NCBI RefSeq assembly: GCF_910592395.1
Contig: NC_088315.1
Span: forward strand, 1,678,501-1,738,500
Source: Lineus longissimus
Lineage: Eukaryota; Nemertea; Pilidiophora; Heteronemertea; Lineidae
Direction of reading: 5' to 3'
DNA: 60,000 nt
Shown: positions 58,961 through 60,000 of the stretch, piece after piece
How the letters are laid out: each line of letters opens with the position of its first letter
How positions within the stretch are numbered: position 1 is the stretch's first letter
Made by a program: the position numbers and the translations under genes
Notes under the pieces: model-generated
The model's input: the letters and a program-made list of their open reading frames with translations, nothing else
Database searches by the model: none
Told to the model about the DNA's origin: nothing

Positions 58961-59875
58961 GTAAGGAATCATCTCAGAAAAACATCTCATTGCCAGTTCT
59001 CCTTGCCGGCTACATAGTGATCTTGAACTAACAGCTCCCTATGTCTGAAGACCAATGTCTATAATCCGCCCAGAAGACACCCACCCCATCTGGCAAATGA
59101 AACTATAAAAGGTCAAGTGACTTTACCTCGAATTCAAAGAGATGTCACGAAAACAAGTCGCAATACATTCTGGGGTAAATTCGTGCAATGTAAAATCGAC
59201 AAATAGTCGTTTTTCGGAGTAACATCAAACGTATAGCGTTTAATTTCAAAAACACAAACCACGCTCTCATCAGCCTCTTTGCCTTAAAATGCATCACATT
59301 AACAAACATTACACGGAATTATGCGGAACTGGAATGATGTTAAGCTAAATTGCATTTTGTACCACATTATTTGAATTAATGCAACACAAATTTCGACTAA
59401 AATCCATTAACCGACGCCAACCAACCCACGTAACCAAATCAAATAGTGCGGTTTAACATGGCAAGGCAGACAGGTCGGACATGTTGAAGCCATTATATGG
59501 GCCTTTTTTGCATAAGAAATGAAACGCATCCTGTCCATCCATAAATCATTTCAAAAACCTTTGCAAAATATGTAAATGTATCTAATCTATACTGCTGCTT
59601 CTGAATTGAGAAGGTTGTCTGTGCCGCGTTGGAGGAAATTAGTCGAGGTCGCGATGATATAAGTCGAGCGATTCCTTACGCTGCATTCTTTTTGAAATAT
59701 TTTCGGTTTCTCTTGAAATTAATGGAGTTCAGATGTTGATCTTAGTAGTAAAACGATTTCGAGCTCGTCACCATAAAATACTCACTGCGCTTCGTTGGAA
59801 AACGGATGTTGCAGCGGCGTTCAGGGATCCAATATCTTAATATTCTGTACTGATTTCTAAGTTTCATTCTTGCAG
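58961..59875 (+). other. Intron or 3' region after exon 4
   Basis: AT-rich, with no recognised exon. Confidence 0.45.
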
Positions 59876-59964
59876 TAACCAGATCAACAAAAGAAATAGA
59901 ATATTCATTTGCCTACTCAAATTCACATCTGTCAAATGAGCCAACGTTTGACAGTTATGGTTAA
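59876..59964 (+). CDS. Possible terminal exon of the IgGFc-type gene
   Basis: A strong acceptor (TTTCATTCTTGCAG) opens a phase-1-compatible frame of 28 codons (TRSTKEIEYSFAYSNSHLSN first) and a TAA at 59962. Joined to exon 4 it would end the protein at about 291 residues, short for this domain family. It may be an alternative end, a longer exon mis-framed here, or a false site. Confidence 0.3.
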
Positions 59965-60000
59965 ATAATCGTAGAAAAAACGATACTTGAGATGATTGAA

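Noticed and set aside
1-60000. CRISPR arrays, rRNA genes, bacterial operons or viral gene sets
   Set aside because: None are present. Exon-intron structure and gene density are those of an animal nuclear genome, and no spaced short direct repeats or rRNA cores were seen.

Overview
The window is nuclear DNA of an invertebrate animal. It is AT-rich, with short exons bounded by GT/AG splice sites, introns up to kilobases long, a CpG-rich promoter, and small non-autonomous transposons. A lamin-type (long coil 1B) intermediate filament protein together with an IgGFc-binding-type secreted protein suggests a marine non-chordate bilaterian, such as an echinoderm, hemichordate or lophotrochozoan. The sequence alone does not settle which.

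Region 1 (about 0.8-14.6 kb, minus strand) holds one complete gene, resolved here into 13 coding exons with every splice phase agreeing. The start codon is at 13184 and the stop at 1571. The 1,100-residue product is an intermediate filament protein with an unusually long Ser/Pro-rich head (about 264 residues), a lamin-length rod (about 265-626), a roughly 215-residue Pro-rich spacer, a lamin tail domain (about 842-955) and a non-CaaX C-terminus. A 5' exon ends at 14383. A CpG-rich promoter lies at about 14.5-14.63 kb, and a 0.9-kb inverted-repeat element sits directly upstream of it.

Region 2 (about 15.5-48 kb) is mostly gene-poor. It holds a fold-back element family (16.8 and 28.2 kb), a degenerate S9-peptidase-like fragment (17 kb), a possible first exon of a secreted protein (22 kb, minus), a triple CACGTG cluster (23.1 kb), a 67-bp minisatellite (31.6-32.0 kb), a 335-bp TTAA-flanked MITE (40.7-41.0 kb) and a weak tRNA-like SINE trace (44.9 kb). 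A few open stretches look like exons but cannot be assigned.

Region 3 (48.07-60 kb, plus strand) holds the 5' part of a second gene. Four coding exons, joined only by phase-1 introns, encode a signal peptide followed by an IgGFc-binding-protein N-terminal-type domain with several N-glycosylation sequons. The gene ends in a possible short terminal exon at 59876-59964 or continues past the window.

The two genes are transcribed away from the central gap (minus strand on the left, plus strand on the right). They have no evident functional link: one is a structural cytoskeletal or nuclear filament, the other a secreted, probably mucosal or immune-type protein.
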